DNA of 64,000 nucleotides from Pseudocitrobacter corydidari (GCF_021172065.1 NZ_CP087880.1:4006583-4070582), one strand, 5' to 3'. Shown: positions 17,566 through 26,944, counted from the first letter of the stretch. The notes: a model not told the origin generated them from the sequence alone. Numbers and translations are program-made.

Positions 17566-17621
17566 GAGAGGGCTGGGGTGAGGCTTTTCCCTCACCCTAA
17601 CCCTCTCCCAATGGGAGAGGG
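17566..17621. repeat. boxC-type palindromic repeat between mtlA and mtlD
   Basis: GAGAGGGCTGGGGTGAGG (17566-17583) faces its imperfect complement CCTCACCCTAACCCTCTC, and the latter overlaps a second hairpin, CCCTCTCCC-AAT-GGGAGAGGG. This is the enterobacterial boxC/CCCTCTCCC repeat family. On the mtl transcript it can fold in two alternative ways between mtlA and mtlD. Confidence 0.65.
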
Positions 17622-17630
17622 TAGAGAGAC

Positions 17631-19538
17631 TTACTTCTGCAACAGCGCCAGAACTTCTTCTACGCTGGTGGTGCTGGCCAGGCGTTCGATGACAGATTCG
17701 TCATCCAGCGCGTTGGTCAGGCCGGTAATCACCTGGATGTGCTCGTTGTTACGCGCGGCGATACCAATCACCAGACGGGCAATGTCGTCTTCATCTTCGC
17801 CGAAGCGCACGCCTTCCGGATACTGGCAGAACACGATACCGGTTTTCAGCACGCGGTCTTTCGCTTCGATGGTGCCGTGCGGTACCGCGATGGACTCGCC
17901 CAGATAAGTCGGCGTCAGTTTTTCACGGTCAAGCATCGCCTGCACATACTCTGGCTCAACGTAACCACCTTTCACCAGTTGCTCACCGGCGAAGCGAATC
18001 GCGTCTTCTTTGGTGGCAGCTTTGCAGCCCAGGAAGATGTTTTCCGCGCCGAGTTTGAATAGGTTGGCGTTGGTGTCGTCAAAGCTGTCTTTCAGGCTAT
18101 CTTTCACCTTCACTTCGTTGTCAGTGTGGCGCTGTGCGGCAACCAGACGCTCGGTCAGGTTGGTGTACAGGCCGCTGTCGAGGAAGTTGGTCAGCGAGAT
18201 GTGCTGCGCCTGCGGTACCTGACGCATTGCACGCTCGGTCAGGTCGCGGTGGGTGATGACCAGGTCAACATCCGGCGGCAGGTTGTTAATCGCGCAGTTG
18301 GTGACCGAGATGTTGCTCAGGCCAGCATCCTGCACTTTCTTACGCAGTACGCCCGCACCCATTGCACTGGAACCCATACCGGCGTCGCAGGCTACGATAA
18401 TTTTACGCACGTGACTCAGGTCGTTGGTGACATCGCCAGCCGCCAGCGGGGTAGCGCCTTTGGATTCCGCTTTCATGTCATTCATACGACGGGTTGCCGC
18501 TTCGATGTCATCTTCTTCTTTCACTTTGCTGGTTTTCAGCAGAATGGCAGAAACGATGAAGGAGACCGCCATCGCCGCAACGATTGCCGCGATGTTCGCG
18601 AAGTACGCGCCTTTTGGCGTCATCGCCAGTACGGCCAGGATGGAACCTGGAGAAGCCGGAGAAACCAGACCACCGTTCAGCAGCGTCAGAGTAAACACGC
18701 CAGTCATACCACCCAGAATGACCGCCAGGATCAGACGTGGATTCATCAGCACATACGGGAAGTAAATTTCGTGGATACCCCCCAGGAAGTGGATGATTGC
18801 CGCGCCGCCTGCAGACTGCTTAGCACTGCCGCGACCGAAGAACATGTACGCCAGCAGAACGCCCATACCCGGACCTGGGTTGGCTTCAATCAGGAAGAAG
18901 ATAGATTTGCCGAGATCATGAGACTGCTGAATACCCAGCGGAGAGAAGATACCGTGGTTAATCGCGTTGTTCAGGAACAGGATTTTCGCCGGTTCTACAA
19001 AGACAGATGCCAGCGGCAGCATGTCGTGTACAACCATGAAGTTAACGCCAGCCGCCAGAAGCTTGGACAGGACTTCAACCGCCGGGCCGATGCCCATAAA
19101 GGCCAGAATGGCGAGGATCATACCGATGATGCCAGCGGAGAAGTTATTCACCAGCATCTCAAAACCGGATTTGATTTTACCGTCTACCCAGATGTCGAAT
19201 TTCTTGATTGCCCAGCCGCCCAGCGGGCCTGCAATCATGGAACCCAGGAACATCGGCATATCTGCACCGACGATAACGCCCATGGTGGTAATCGCACCGA
19301 CCACGCCGCCACGTTCGCCGCCAATCAGCTTACCACCGGTATAACCGATGAGCAGCGGCAGCAGGTAGGTGATCATCGGGCCAACCAGCTTCGCCAGCGT
19401 TTCGTTCGGCAACCACCCTGTTGGAATAAATAACGCGGTGATAATACCCCACGCGATAAACGCGCCGATATTTGGCATCACCATGTTGCTGAGGAAGCGA
19501 CCAAAGCTTTGCACCTTGATCTTGATATCGGATGACAT
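17631..19538 (-). CDS. mtlA: mannitol-specific PTS transporter IICBA
   Basis: Imports mannitol with phosphorylation to mannitol 1-phosphate. ATG 19538 (MSSDIKIKVQSFGRF) gives 635 residues (E. coli 637). In order: IIC membrane domain (1-340, with GGIHEIYFPYVLMNPRLI containing the substrate-site Glu), IIB domain with phosphorylated Cys in VACDAGMGSSAMG near 384, and IIA domain with the active His in IAVPHGT near 554. The frame is open to 19646 but the extension is not conserved. First gene of mtlADR, preceded by several CRP sites. Confidence 0.98.
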   Translation of the reverse strand: MSSDIKIKVQSFGRFLSNMVMPNIGAFIAWGIITALFIPTGWLPNETLAKLVGPMITYLLPLLIGYTGGKLIGGERGGVVGAITTMGVIVGADMPMFLGSMIAGPLGGWAIKKFDIWVDGKIKSGFEMLVNNFSAGIIGMILAILAFMGIGPAVEVLSKLLAAGVNFMVVHDMLPLASVFVEPAKILFLNNAINHGIFSPLGIQQSHDLGKSIFFLIEANPGPGMGVLLAYMFFGRGSAKQSAGGAAIIHFLGGIHEIYFPYVLMNPRLILAVILGGMTGVFTLTLLNGGLVSPASPGSILAVLAMTPKGAYFANIAAIVAAMAVSFIVSAILLKTSKVKEEDDIEAATRRMNDMKAESKGATPLAAGDVTNDLSHVRKIIVACDAGMGSSAMGAGVLRKKVQDAGLSNISVTNCAINNLPPDVDLVITHRDLTERAMRQVPQAQHISLTNFLDSGLYTNLTERLVAAQRHTDNEVKVKDSLKDSFDDTNANLFKLGAENIFLGCKAATKEDAIRFAGEQLVKGGYVEPEYVQAMLDREKLTPTYLGESIAVPHGTIEAKDRVLKTGIVFCQYPEGVRFGEDEDDIARLVIGIAARNNEHIQVITGLTNALDDESVIERLASTTSVEEVLALLQK

Positions 19539-19680
19539 AAAACACCCCTTGTTTCTGTTTGCCCGCAGGTGGATCACCTGAAGTTTATTGTTAATTGGCG
19601 GCAGAGGTAGTAGCCGAACCCTGGTTGATGATGCGAAATCTGGCACTGAATCGTTAAGCTGTCCAGATAGCGGGTCTTCG

Positions 19681-19696
19681 TGTGACTTAGATCACA
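19681..19696. promoter_or_regulatory. CRP site, mtlA upstream
   Basis: TGTGACTTAGATCACA has both TGTGA and TCACA half-sites at the N6 spacing. It is the site closest to mtlA (about 143 bases before the start codon) in a 536-base region that otherwise shows no gene. Confidence 0.8.
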
Positions 19697-19724
19697 CAAA
19701 TATAGGAGATACCTGATGATTTTG

Positions 19725-19740
19725 AGTGATCACCATCACA
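19725..19740. promoter_or_regulatory. CRP site, mtlA upstream
   Basis: AGTGATCACCATCACA matches the CRP palindrome at nine of ten half-site positions. Confidence 0.6.
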
Positions 19741-19797
19741 AAACAACTGTGTAAAAAAACAACACAGCAGGAAAAAGCATCGCAGAACACATGTAAA

Positions 19798-19813
19798 TGT
19801 GATGTTAATCACG
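19798..19813. promoter_or_regulatory. CRP site, mtlA upstream
   Basis: TGTGATGTTAATCACG matches TGTGA-N6-TCACA with one mismatch. It lies midway between mtlA and yibI. Confidence 0.65.
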
Positions 19814-19841
19814 TTTTTCTTTCGGTTGTTTGTTTCTTTTT

Positions 19842-19857
19842 TGTGATTGAGTTCACA
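19842..19857. promoter_or_regulatory. CRP site between mtlA and yibI
   Basis: TGTGATTGAGTTCACA is a perfect TGTGA-N6-TCACA match. A weaker fifth candidate (TGTGATCTGCAGCAGA, 19885-19900) follows, in line with the multiple CRP sites known upstream of E. coli mtlA. Confidence 0.75.
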
Positions 19858-20074
19858 AGATATTTTCGAGCCGTCAAAGCAAGATGTGATCTGCAGCAGA
19901 TTCCGCAGATAGATGGAGCTTTAGCTGTAACCGAGTAACATCACACAAAAAAGAATAATGAATGCGGAGTATGGCAGAACGATGAATTGCCGATTATGTT
20001 CAAAGTAGACGTCCGCTACGTGTTATTTCGTATAGCGTGCTCACTATCGACAGCGTGAATTCGAGGTTACGGCT

Positions 20075-20404
20075 ATGTTCCTGAATTACTTTGCGCTTGG
20101 CATTCTGATCTTCGTTTTCCTGGTTATCTTTTACGGCATTATTATTATTCACGATATTCCCTACATGATTGCGAAGGCGCGCAATCATCCCCACGCCGAT
20201 GCCATTCACGTTGCAGGCTGGGTAAGCCTTTTTACATTACATGTTCTCTGGCCGTTCCTGTGGATCTGGGCGACGCTGTATCGCCCCGATCGCGGCTGGG
20301 GGATGCAGCATCCTCCCGCGCCAGAGGGCGAAGATGCGCTGCGACACCGCGTTGAAGAGCTTGAAAAACAACTGAAAAAAATGCAAACGCCTTCAGGGGA
20401 ATAA
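20075..20404 (+). CDS. yibI: DUF3302 inner-membrane protein YibI
   Basis: A 109-residue protein with two membrane segments (about 4-27 and 50-70) separated by a short loop HDIPYMIAKARNHPHADAIHVAGW, and a charged C-terminal coiled coil. Function unknown. It is paired with yibH five bases downstream, in the usual arrangement of a small membrane protein with an HlyD-type fusion protein. The first 80 residues are nearly identical to yiaW at 28680, the partner of the paralogous yiaV. Confidence 0.9.
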   Translation: MFLNYFALGILIFVFLVIFYGIIIIHDIPYMIAKARNHPHADAIHVAGWVSLFTLHVLWPFLWIWATLYRPDRGWGMQHPPAPEGEDALRHRVEELEKQLKKMQTPSGE

Positions 20405-20409
20405 CCATC

Positions 20410-21546
20410 ATGGATCTGCTTATTATATTGACCTACGTCGCGCTGGCATGGGCGATTTTTAAGATATTCAGGATCCCGGTAAATAAATGGACGGTGCCTA
20501 CCGCAGTATTAGGCGGGGTATTTATTGTCGGTGCGCTAATATTAGGGATGAACTATAACCACCCCTATACCTTTCAGGCGCAGAAGGCGGTTATCTCTAT
20601 TCCTATTACCCCGCAGGTAACCGGCGTGGTGAGTGAAGTAACAAATAAACAAAACCAGCTGATTAAAAAGGGCGAGGTGCTGTTTAAGATTGACCCCACG
20701 CGCTACCAGGCGCGCGTTAATCGGCTTGAAGCTGATTTAGTCACCGCCGTTCATAACACTCAGGTGCTAAAAGCGCAGCTGGATGAAGCGCTGGCAAATA
20801 CCACGCGCGTCTCGGCAGAACGCGACCGTTTGTATAAAGATTATCAGCGCTACTTGCAGGGAAGTAAGGCGCGGGTGAACCCCTTTTCGGAAAGCGATAT
20901 CGACAACGCCCGGCAAAACTATCTGGCGCAGGACGCGCTGGTCAAAGCGTCTATTGCCGATCAATCGCAAATTAAAAGCCAACTGGACAGCGTGGTGAAC
21001 GGCGACCAGTCGCAGGTCGCCAGCCTGCGCGCGCAGCTTACCGAAGCCAAATTCAATCTCGATCAAACCGTGATCCGCGCGCCCAGCGATGGTTTCGCCA
21101 CCCAGGTACTGATTCGCCCTGGCACCTATGCCGCTGCGCTACCGCTGCGCCCGGTAATGGTGTTCGTGCCGGAACAAAAACGCCAGATTGTGGCCCAGTT
21201 CCGCCAGAACTCATTGCTGCGCCTGAAACCCGGTGATGAAGCCGAAGTGGTGTTTAATGCGCTGCCGGGGCAGATTTTCAGCGGCAAGCTCACCAGCATT
21301 TTGCCCGTTGTGCCCGGAGGTTCTTATCAGGCACAGGGAACGTTGCAGGCGCTCACGATTGTCCCCGGTACCGACGGCGTGATGGCCCTGATTGAACTTC
21401 AACCGAGTGAAGAGGTGGACTCGCTGCCGGATGGTATTTATGCGCAGGTCGCGGTCTATTCTGACCATTTTGAGCACCTGTCGATTATGCGTAAGGTACT
21501 GCTGCGAATGACGAGCTGGATGCATTATCTTTACCTGGATCATTGA
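20410..21546 (+). CDS. yibH: HlyD-family membrane fusion protein YibH
   Basis: Periplasmic adaptor of the HlyD/EmrA type, probably part of an efflux or envelope complex with YibI; substrate unknown. In 378 residues there are two N-terminal hydrophobic segments (4-20 and 28-50), a lipoyl/barrel-sandwich half motif (SIPITPQVTGVVSEV...LIKKGEVLFKIDPTRYQARV), a long helical hairpin (about 95-210) and the second barrel half (VIRAPSDGFATQVLIRPGTY). The C-terminus MTSWMHYLYLDH is shared with YiaV. No transport ATPase or channel gene is adjacent. Confidence 0.9.
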   Translation: MDLLIILTYVALAWAIFKIFRIPVNKWTVPTAVLGGVFIVGALILGMNYNHPYTFQAQKAVISIPITPQVTGVVSEVTNKQNQLIKKGEVLFKIDPTRYQARVNRLEADLVTAVHNTQVLKAQLDEALANTTRVSAERDRLYKDYQRYLQGSKARVNPFSESDIDNARQNYLAQDALVKASIADQSQIKSQLDSVVNGDQSQVASLRAQLTEAKFNLDQTVIRAPSDGFATQVLIRPGTYAAALPLRPVMVFVPEQKRQIVAQFRQNSLLRLKPGDEAEVVFNALPGQIFSGKLTSILPVVPGGSYQAQGTLQALTIVPGTDGVMALIELQPSEEVDSLPDGIYAQVAVYSDHFEHLSIMRKVLLRMTSWMHYLYLDH

Positions 21547-21613
21547 GGGTAAAAGCATCTTTTTAACCACAGCTGAGCCATACTTCTTTTTTCGTTGGCA
21601 AAAAGGACATGGC

Positions 21614-22222
21614 ATGAAACTCATCGGCAGCTACACCAGCCCTTTCGTACGTAAAATTTCTATCTTATTGCTGGAAAAGGGCATTTCATTCGAATTTGTG
21701 AATGAACTGCCCTATAACCTGGAAAACGGCGTAGCCCAGTACAACCCACTGGGCAAGGTCCCGGCATTGATGACCGACGACGGTGAATGTTGGTTTGATT
21801 CACCGATTATTGCCGAGTACATCGAACTGCTGAACGTCGAGCCGCAGATGCTACCGTCTGACCCGCTGGCGCGTCTGAAAGTGCGTCAGCTGGAAGCGCT
21901 CGCCGACGGCATTATGGACGCCGGGCTGGTGGCGGTGCGCGAACTGGCCCGCCCGCCAGCACAACAGTCGGAAGCGGAATGTTTGCGTCAGCGTGAGAAA
22001 ATCAGCCGTAGCCTTGATGCGCTTGAAACCCATCTCAAAGAGGGCACGTTCAGCACCGATACGCTAAACCTGGCGACGATTGCCATCGCCTGCGCCATTA
22101 GCTATCTCAACTTCCGCCGCATCGCGCCGGGCTGGTGCGTTGACCGGCCTAATCTGGTCAAACTGGTGGAAACGTTGTTCCAGTGCGAGAGTTTTGCCCG
22201 CACGGAACCGCCAAAGGCTTGA
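21614..22222 (+). CDS. yibF: glutathione S-transferase-like protein YibF
   Basis: A 202-residue GST-family protein, same length as E. coli YibF. The N-terminal thioredoxin fold (MKLIGSYTSPFVRKISILLLEK) carries the SPFVRK active-site loop; GKVPALM and DSPIIAEYIE provide the cis-Pro and the Asp/Ser that bind glutathione; an all-helical C-terminal domain follows. Physiological substrate unknown. It precedes selA by about 105 bases. Confidence 0.92.
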   Translation: MKLIGSYTSPFVRKISILLLEKGISFEFVNELPYNLENGVAQYNPLGKVPALMTDDGECWFDSPIIAEYIELLNVEPQMLPSDPLARLKVRQLEALADGIMDAGLVAVRELARPPAQQSEAECLRQREKISRSLDALETHLKEGTFSTDTLNLATIAIACAISYLNFRRIAPGWCVDRPNLVKLVETLFQCESFARTEPPKA

Positions 22223-22279
22223 TTCTGCCCTATAACACTTCATGGTCGTACGCTGTACAATCCCTCCTCACTATGGACT

Positions 22280-22300
22280 CCCTCTCCCGTCGGGAGGGGG
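22280..22300. repeat. CCCTCTCCC-type hairpin before selA
   Basis: CCTCTCCCG / CGGGAGGGG with a one-base loop, similar to the second half of the boxC element at 17601-17621. It lies between yibF and selA, 28 bases before the selA start. Confidence 0.5.
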
Positions 22301-22327
22301 GAAAATCGTTAACCGTCAGGCCAACTC

Positions 22328-23719
22328 ATGACTACCGATACTCGCTCACTCTACAGCCAGCTTCCTGCGACCGACCGCTTACTGCGCGATGCCGCCTTTG
22401 CTTCCCTTCTGGAAAACCACGGTCATTCGCAGGTGGTGGAACAACTCCGCCAGCTTCAGGATGAAGCGCGCCTGGCTATCCGCAATACCAGCGCGCTTCC
22501 GGGCTGGAGTGACGACTGGGCCGGGGAAGTCGCGCGTCGCTTTACCAGGGATACACAACGCGCCATTCGCCCGGTCATTAACCTGACCGGTACGGTGCTG
22601 CATACGAATCTTGGGCGAGCCCAGCAGGCGGAAGCCGCCATTGCGGCGGTGACGCAGGTGATGCGCGACCCGGTGACGCTGGAATATGACCTCGACGGTG
22701 CCGGGCGCGGTCATCGCGATCGCGCACTGGCGGATTTGCTCTGCCGCCTGACCGGCGCGGAAGATGCCTGCATCGTTAACAATAACGCCGCCGCTGTGCT
22801 TCTGATGCTGGCGGCGACGGCGAGCGGCAAAGAAGTTGTCGTCTCGCGTGGCGAGCTGGTGGAAATTGGCGGTGCGTTCCGCATCCCGGACGTGATGCGT
22901 CAGGCGGGCTGCGAGCTGCATGAAGTCGGCACCACCAACCGCACGCACGCTAAAGATTATCGCCAGGCGGTCAATGAAAACACCGGGCTGCTGATGAAAG
23001 TACACACCAGCAACTACAGCATTGAAGGTTTCACCAAAACCGTTGAAGAAGCCGAGCTGGCCGAGATTGGCCGCGAGCTGGATATTCCGGTGGTGGCCGA
23101 TTTAGGCAGCGGCTCGCTGGTTGATTTAAGCCAGTACGGCCTGCCGAAAGAGCCGATGCCGCAGGAGATGATCGCCGCAGGTGTCAGCCTGGTGAGTTTC
23201 TCCGGCGATAAACTGCTGGGCGGCCCGCAGGCGGGAATTATCGTTGGTAAGAAAGCGATGATTGCCCAGCTTCAACAGCATCCGCTCAAACGCGCATTGC
23301 GTGCCGATAAAATGACGCTGGCGGCGCTGGAAGCGACGCTGCGCCTCTATCTGCACCCTGAGCGCCTGACCGCTGACCTGCCGACGCTGCGTCTGCTTAA
23401 CCGCCGTGCGGATGAAATCCACGCGCAGGCCGAACGCCTGCGTGAAACGCTGATGCAGCGCTATGGCGATGAATTTTCTGTTACGGTGATGGAATGTGCC
23501 TCGCAAATCGGCAGTGGCTCGTTGCCCGTCGATCGCCTGCCGAGTGCCGCCATCACCTTTACCCCTAAAGACGGGCGCGGTAGCCGCCTTGAATCACTGG
23601 CTAACCGCTGGCGCAGCCTGCCTGTGCCGGTTATCGGGCGCATTTACGACGGGCGATTATGGCTCGACCTGCGCTGTCTTGAGGATGAATCACGTTTTCT
23701 GGAGATGTTGCTGAAATGA
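22328..23719 (+). CDS. selA: L-seryl-tRNA(Sec) selenium transferase
   Basis: PLP enzyme that converts seryl-tRNA(Sec) to selenocysteyl-tRNA(Sec) using selenophosphate. At 463 residues it is full length. The N-terminal tRNA-binding helices lead into INLTGTVLHTNLGRA, the large PLP domain with DLGSGSLVDLS, and the Schiff-base lysine in SFSGDKLLGGPQAGII near 295. It overlaps selB by four bases (ATGA). The tRNA gene selC is not in this window. Confidence 0.98.
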   Translation: MTTDTRSLYSQLPATDRLLRDAAFASLLENHGHSQVVEQLRQLQDEARLAIRNTSALPGWSDDWAGEVARRFTRDTQRAIRPVINLTGTVLHTNLGRAQQAEAAIAAVTQVMRDPVTLEYDLDGAGRGHRDRALADLLCRLTGAEDACIVNNNAAAVLLMLAATASGKEVVVSRGELVEIGGAFRIPDVMRQAGCELHEVGTTNRTHAKDYRQAVNENTGLLMKVHTSNYSIEGFTKTVEEAELAEIGRELDIPVVADLGSGSLVDLSQYGLPKEPMPQEMIAAGVSLVSFSGDKLLGGPQAGIIVGKKAMIAQLQQHPLKRALRADKMTLAALEATLRLYLHPERLTADLPTLRLLNRRADEIHAQAERLRETLMQRYGDEFSVTVMECASQIGSGSLPVDRLPSAAITFTPKDGRGSRLESLANRWRSLPVPVIGRIYDGRLWLDLRCLEDESRFLEMLLK

Positions 23720-25572
23720 TTATTGCCACCGCCGGGCACGTTGACCACGGCAAAACCACGCTGCTTCAGGCGATTACTGGCGTTAACGCCGACCGCCTGC
23801 CGGAAGAGAAATCACGCGGGATGACCATCGATCTGGGCTACGCCTACTGGCCGCAGCCCGATGGACGGGTGCTCGGGTTTATCGATGTGCCAGGGCACGA
23901 GAAATTTCTCTCTAACATGCTGGCGGGCGTGGGGGGTATCGATCATGCCCTGCTGGTGGTGGCCTGTGACGATGGTGTGATGGCGCAAACGCGCGAACAT
24001 CTGGCGATTCTGCAACTGACCGGAAAGCCGACGCTGACGGTGGCGCTGACCAAAACCGATCGCGTTGATGCGGCGCGCGTGGCGGAAGTGCGTCAAGAGA
24101 TAGACGCTGTACTGCGTGAGTACGGTTTTGAAGACGCCACGTTGTTTGAAACCGCCGCCACCGCAGGGCTGGGCATCGATGAATTGCGCGCGCATCTGCT
24201 GCAACTTCCAGAGCGTGTGAATCCGGAGAATCAACGTTTTCGTCTGGCGATCGACCGCGCGTTTACCGTGAAAGGCGCCGGGCTGGTGGTCACCGGGACG
24301 GCGCTTTCCGGCGATGTAAAAGTGGGTGACACGCTGTGGCTAACGGGCGTCGATAAACCGATGCGCGTGCGTGGTATCCACGCACAAAACCAGGCGACTG
24401 AACAGGCGCACGGGGGGCAGCGTATTGCGCTGAATATCGTTGGCGATGCGCAGAAAGAAGAGTTGAATCGCGGCGACTGGCTGCTATCTCAGCAACCGCC
24501 CGCGCCCGTCGAGCGGGTGATTGTCGCGCTGCATAACCACGTGCCGCTAACCCAATGGCAGCCGCTGCATATTCACCATGCCGCCAGTCACATTACCGGG
24601 CGCGTCTCGCTGTTGGAGAACAATCTGGCCGAGCTGGTGCTGGACACGCCGCTGTATCTGGCGGACAACGACCGCCTGGTGCTACGCGATATTTCAGCAC
24701 GTCTTACCCTTGCCGGCGCGCGCGTGGTAACGCTCAATTCACCGCGTCGCGGAAAGCGTAAAGCCGAATATCTGGCGTGGATAGCCGAACTCGCGGGCGC
24801 AGAGAACGATGCGCAGGCGCTCTCCATCCACCTGCAACGCGATGCGGTACAGCTCAGTGATTTCGCCTGGGCACGCCAGCTGAGCGAGCAGGGGTTGCAA
24901 CAGCTGATTAGCCAGCCGGGCTATATCCTGGCCGGAAATGCGTTACTGGATGCGCCGCTCGCCGCGCGCTGGCAGCGTAAACTGCTGGATGCGCTGGCGA
25001 CCTACCACGAGCAGCATAAAGACGAACCGGGGCCAGGCCGTGAACGCCTGCGTCGTATCGCGCTGCCGATGGAAGATGAAGCGCTGGTGCTGACGCTGAT
25101 TGAGCAGATGCGCGAAAGCGGTGTTGTGGCCAGTCATCACGGTTGGTTGCATCTGCCGGATCACAAAGCCGGGTTTACCGACGAACAGGATGCGGTATGG
25201 CAAAAAGCGGCACCGCTGTTTGCTGATGAACCCTGGTGGGTGCGCGATTTAGCGCAGCAAACCGGCACCGATGAGCAACTGATGCGCGCGGTGCTTCGCC
25301 AGGCCGCGCAGCAAGGGATGATTACGGCGATCGTCAAAGATCGTTATTACCGTAACGATCGCATCGTCACCTTTGCGAGCATGATCCGCGAACTGGATCA
25401 GGAAAAGGGCTCCACCTGCGCCGCAGATTTTCGCGATAAACTCAACGTCGGGCGTAAGCTGGCGATTCAGATTCTGGAATATTTTAACCGTATCGGCTTT
25501 ACCCGCCGCCGGGGGAATGACCATTTATTACGCGATGCGTTACTTTTCCCTGACAATAAAAGTAACGATTAA
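23716..25572 (+). CDS. selB: selenocysteine-specific elongation factor SelB
   Basis: GTPase that delivers selenocysteyl-tRNA(Sec) to UGA codons with a downstream SECIS hairpin. The 618 residues (E. coli 614) show EF-Tu-like domains I-III: P-loop AGHVDHGKTTL at 6-16, switch II DVPGHEKF near 56 and the TKTD guanine motif near 113. The C-terminal winged helices (about 380-618) bind the SECIS element. Coupled to selA by overlap; a strong terminator follows. Confidence 0.98.
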   Translation: MIIATAGHVDHGKTTLLQAITGVNADRLPEEKSRGMTIDLGYAYWPQPDGRVLGFIDVPGHEKFLSNMLAGVGGIDHALLVVACDDGVMAQTREHLAILQLTGKPTLTVALTKTDRVDAARVAEVRQEIDAVLREYGFEDATLFETAATAGLGIDELRAHLLQLPERVNPENQRFRLAIDRAFTVKGAGLVVTGTALSGDVKVGDTLWLTGVDKPMRVRGIHAQNQATEQAHGGQRIALNIVGDAQKEELNRGDWLLSQQPPAPVERVIVALHNHVPLTQWQPLHIHHAASHITGRVSLLENNLAELVLDTPLYLADNDRLVLRDISARLTLAGARVVTLNSPRRGKRKAEYLAWIAELAGAENDAQALSIHLQRDAVQLSDFAWARQLSEQGLQQLISQPGYILAGNALLDAPLAARWQRKLLDALATYHEQHKDEPGPGRERLRRIALPMEDEALVLTLIEQMRESGVVASHHGWLHLPDHKAGFTDEQDAVWQKAAPLFADEPWWVRDLAQQTGTDEQLMRAVLRQAAQQGMITAIVKDRYYRNDRIVTFASMIRELDQEKGSTCAADFRDKLNVGRKLAIQILEYFNRIGFTRRRGNDHLLRDALLFPDNKSND

Positions 25573-25612
25573 TTTAAATATCAAATGAATTAATACAAAA
25601 TTTATATTGATT

Positions 25613-25652
25613 AATATTGGATGCGCAGAAATAACGCATCCAATATTTTTTT
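25613..25652 (+). terminator. selAB rho-independent terminator
   Basis: AATATTGGATGCG pairs with CGCATCCAATATT around a short AT-rich loop and is followed by a T run. The strong stem and T tract separate selB from yiaY. Further on, ATATGGATCATAT (25668-25680) is a palindrome in the yiaY promoter region that could bind a regulator. Confidence 0.88.
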
Positions 25653-25739
25653 ACTTACAAAAGTAGAATATGGATCATATTTTTTGTTTTAGTCTTCCCT
25701 TACGCTAGCCGCCAATTTTCCATTAATTAAGGAACGATC

Positions 25740-26891
25740 ATGGCAGCATCTACTTTTTATATTCCTTCTGTGAATGTCATTGGCGCTGACTCATTAAACA
25801 GTGCAATGGATACGATGCGTGACTATGGCTATCGCCGCGCACTAATCGTCACGGATGCCATTCTGAATAAACTGGGCATGGCGGGCGATGTGCAAAAAGG
25901 CCTGGCTGAGCGTGATATTTTCAGCGTAATTTATGACGGCGTACAGCCGAACCCAACCACAGCGAACGTCAACGCGGGCCTGAAAATCCTCAAAGAAAAT
26001 AACTGCGACTGCGTGATTTCTCTGGGCGGCGGTTCTCCGCACGACTGCGCGAAAGGTATTGCGCTGGTGGCCTCCAACGGCGGGCAAATTAGCGATTACG
26101 AAGGCGTTGACCGCTCGGCTAAACCGCAGCTGCCGATGATCGCCATTAACACCACCGCAGGCACCGCGTCTGAAATGACCCGTTTCTGCATTATCACCGA
26201 TGAAGCGCGTCATATTAAAATGGCGATCGTTGATAAACACGTGACGCCGATTCTGTCCGTGAACGACTCCTCCCTGATGACCGGCATGCCGAAATCGCTG
26301 ACCGCCGCGACCGGGATGGATGCGCTGACCCATGCTATCGAAGCCTATGTATCTATCGCTGCTACGCCAATTACCGACGCCTGTGCGCTGAAAGCGATCA
26401 CCATGATTGCCGAAAACCTGAGCGTAGCCGTTGCCGATGGCGCTAACGCGGAAGCACGCGAAGCGATGGCGTACGCACAATTCCTGGCCGGTATGGCGTT
26501 TAACAACGCATCGCTTGGCTATGTTCACGCGATGGCGCACCAGCTTGGCGGTTTCTACGACCTGCCGCACGGTGTCTGCAACGCCGTTCTGCTGCCGCAC
26601 GTCCAGGCGTTCAACAGCAAAGTAGCCGCCGCGCGTCTGCGTGACTGCGCACAGGCAATGAACGTCAACGTTGCAGGTCTGAGCGATGAACAGGGCGCGA
26701 AAGCCTGCATCGACGCTATCTGCAAACTGGCGCGCGAAGTAAACATTCCGGCGGGCCTGCGTGACCTGAACGTGAAAGAAGAAGATATCCCGGTTCTGGC
26801 AACCAACGCTCTGAAAGATGCCTGCGGTTTCACTAACCCGATTCAGGCGACGCACGACGAAATTATGGCGATTTACCGCGCTGCAATGTAA
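25740..26891 (+). CDS. yiaY: iron-containing alcohol dehydrogenase YiaY
   Basis: Group III Fe-dependent alcohol dehydrogenase, NAD-linked, same length as E. coli YiaY (383). The nucleotide-binding GGGSPHDCAKGIAL is near 96-109, and the iron ligands (Asp and three His) lie in DALTHAIEAYVS, AMAHQLGGFYDLPHGVCNAVLLPHV. Its physiological substrate is unsettled. It lies upstream of the aldehyde dehydrogenase aldB in the same orientation, so alcohol-to-acid oxidation as a pair is plausible. Confidence 0.95.
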   Translation: MAASTFYIPSVNVIGADSLNSAMDTMRDYGYRRALIVTDAILNKLGMAGDVQKGLAERDIFSVIYDGVQPNPTTANVNAGLKILKENNCDCVISLGGGSPHDCAKGIALVASNGGQISDYEGVDRSAKPQLPMIAINTTAGTASEMTRFCIITDEARHIKMAIVDKHVTPILSVNDSSLMTGMPKSLTAATGMDALTHAIEAYVSIAATPITDACALKAITMIAENLSVAVADGANAEAREAMAYAQFLAGMAFNNASLGYVHAMAHQLGGFYDLPHGVCNAVLLPHVQAFNSKVAAARLRDCAQAMNVNVAGLSDEQGAKACIDAICKLAREVNIPAGLRDLNVKEEDIPVLATNALKDACGFTNPIQATHDEIMAIYRAAM

Positions 26892-26919
26892 TTCGTGACC
26901 GTTGTCGTAAACCTATGAA

Positions 26920-26944
26920 CGGCTGGCGAAAAAAACGCCAGCCG
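26920..26944. terminator. hairpin between yiaY and aldB
   Basis: Perfect 9-base arms CGGCTGGCG/CGCCAGCCG around seven A residues, without a T tract. Probably a 3'-end stabilising or weak termination structure for yiaY. Confidence 0.5.

Noticed and set aside
18126..19433. 435-codon open frame on the plus strand opposite mtlA
   Set aside because: Lies wholly antisense to the well-conserved mtlA; composition is His/Gln/Arg-rich as expected of a complementary frame, with no ribosome-binding site and no family pattern.
25842..26855. 337-codon open frame on the minus strand opposite yiaY
   Set aside because: Antisense to the conserved iron alcohol dehydrogenase; the long opening comes from codon bias on the sense strand.
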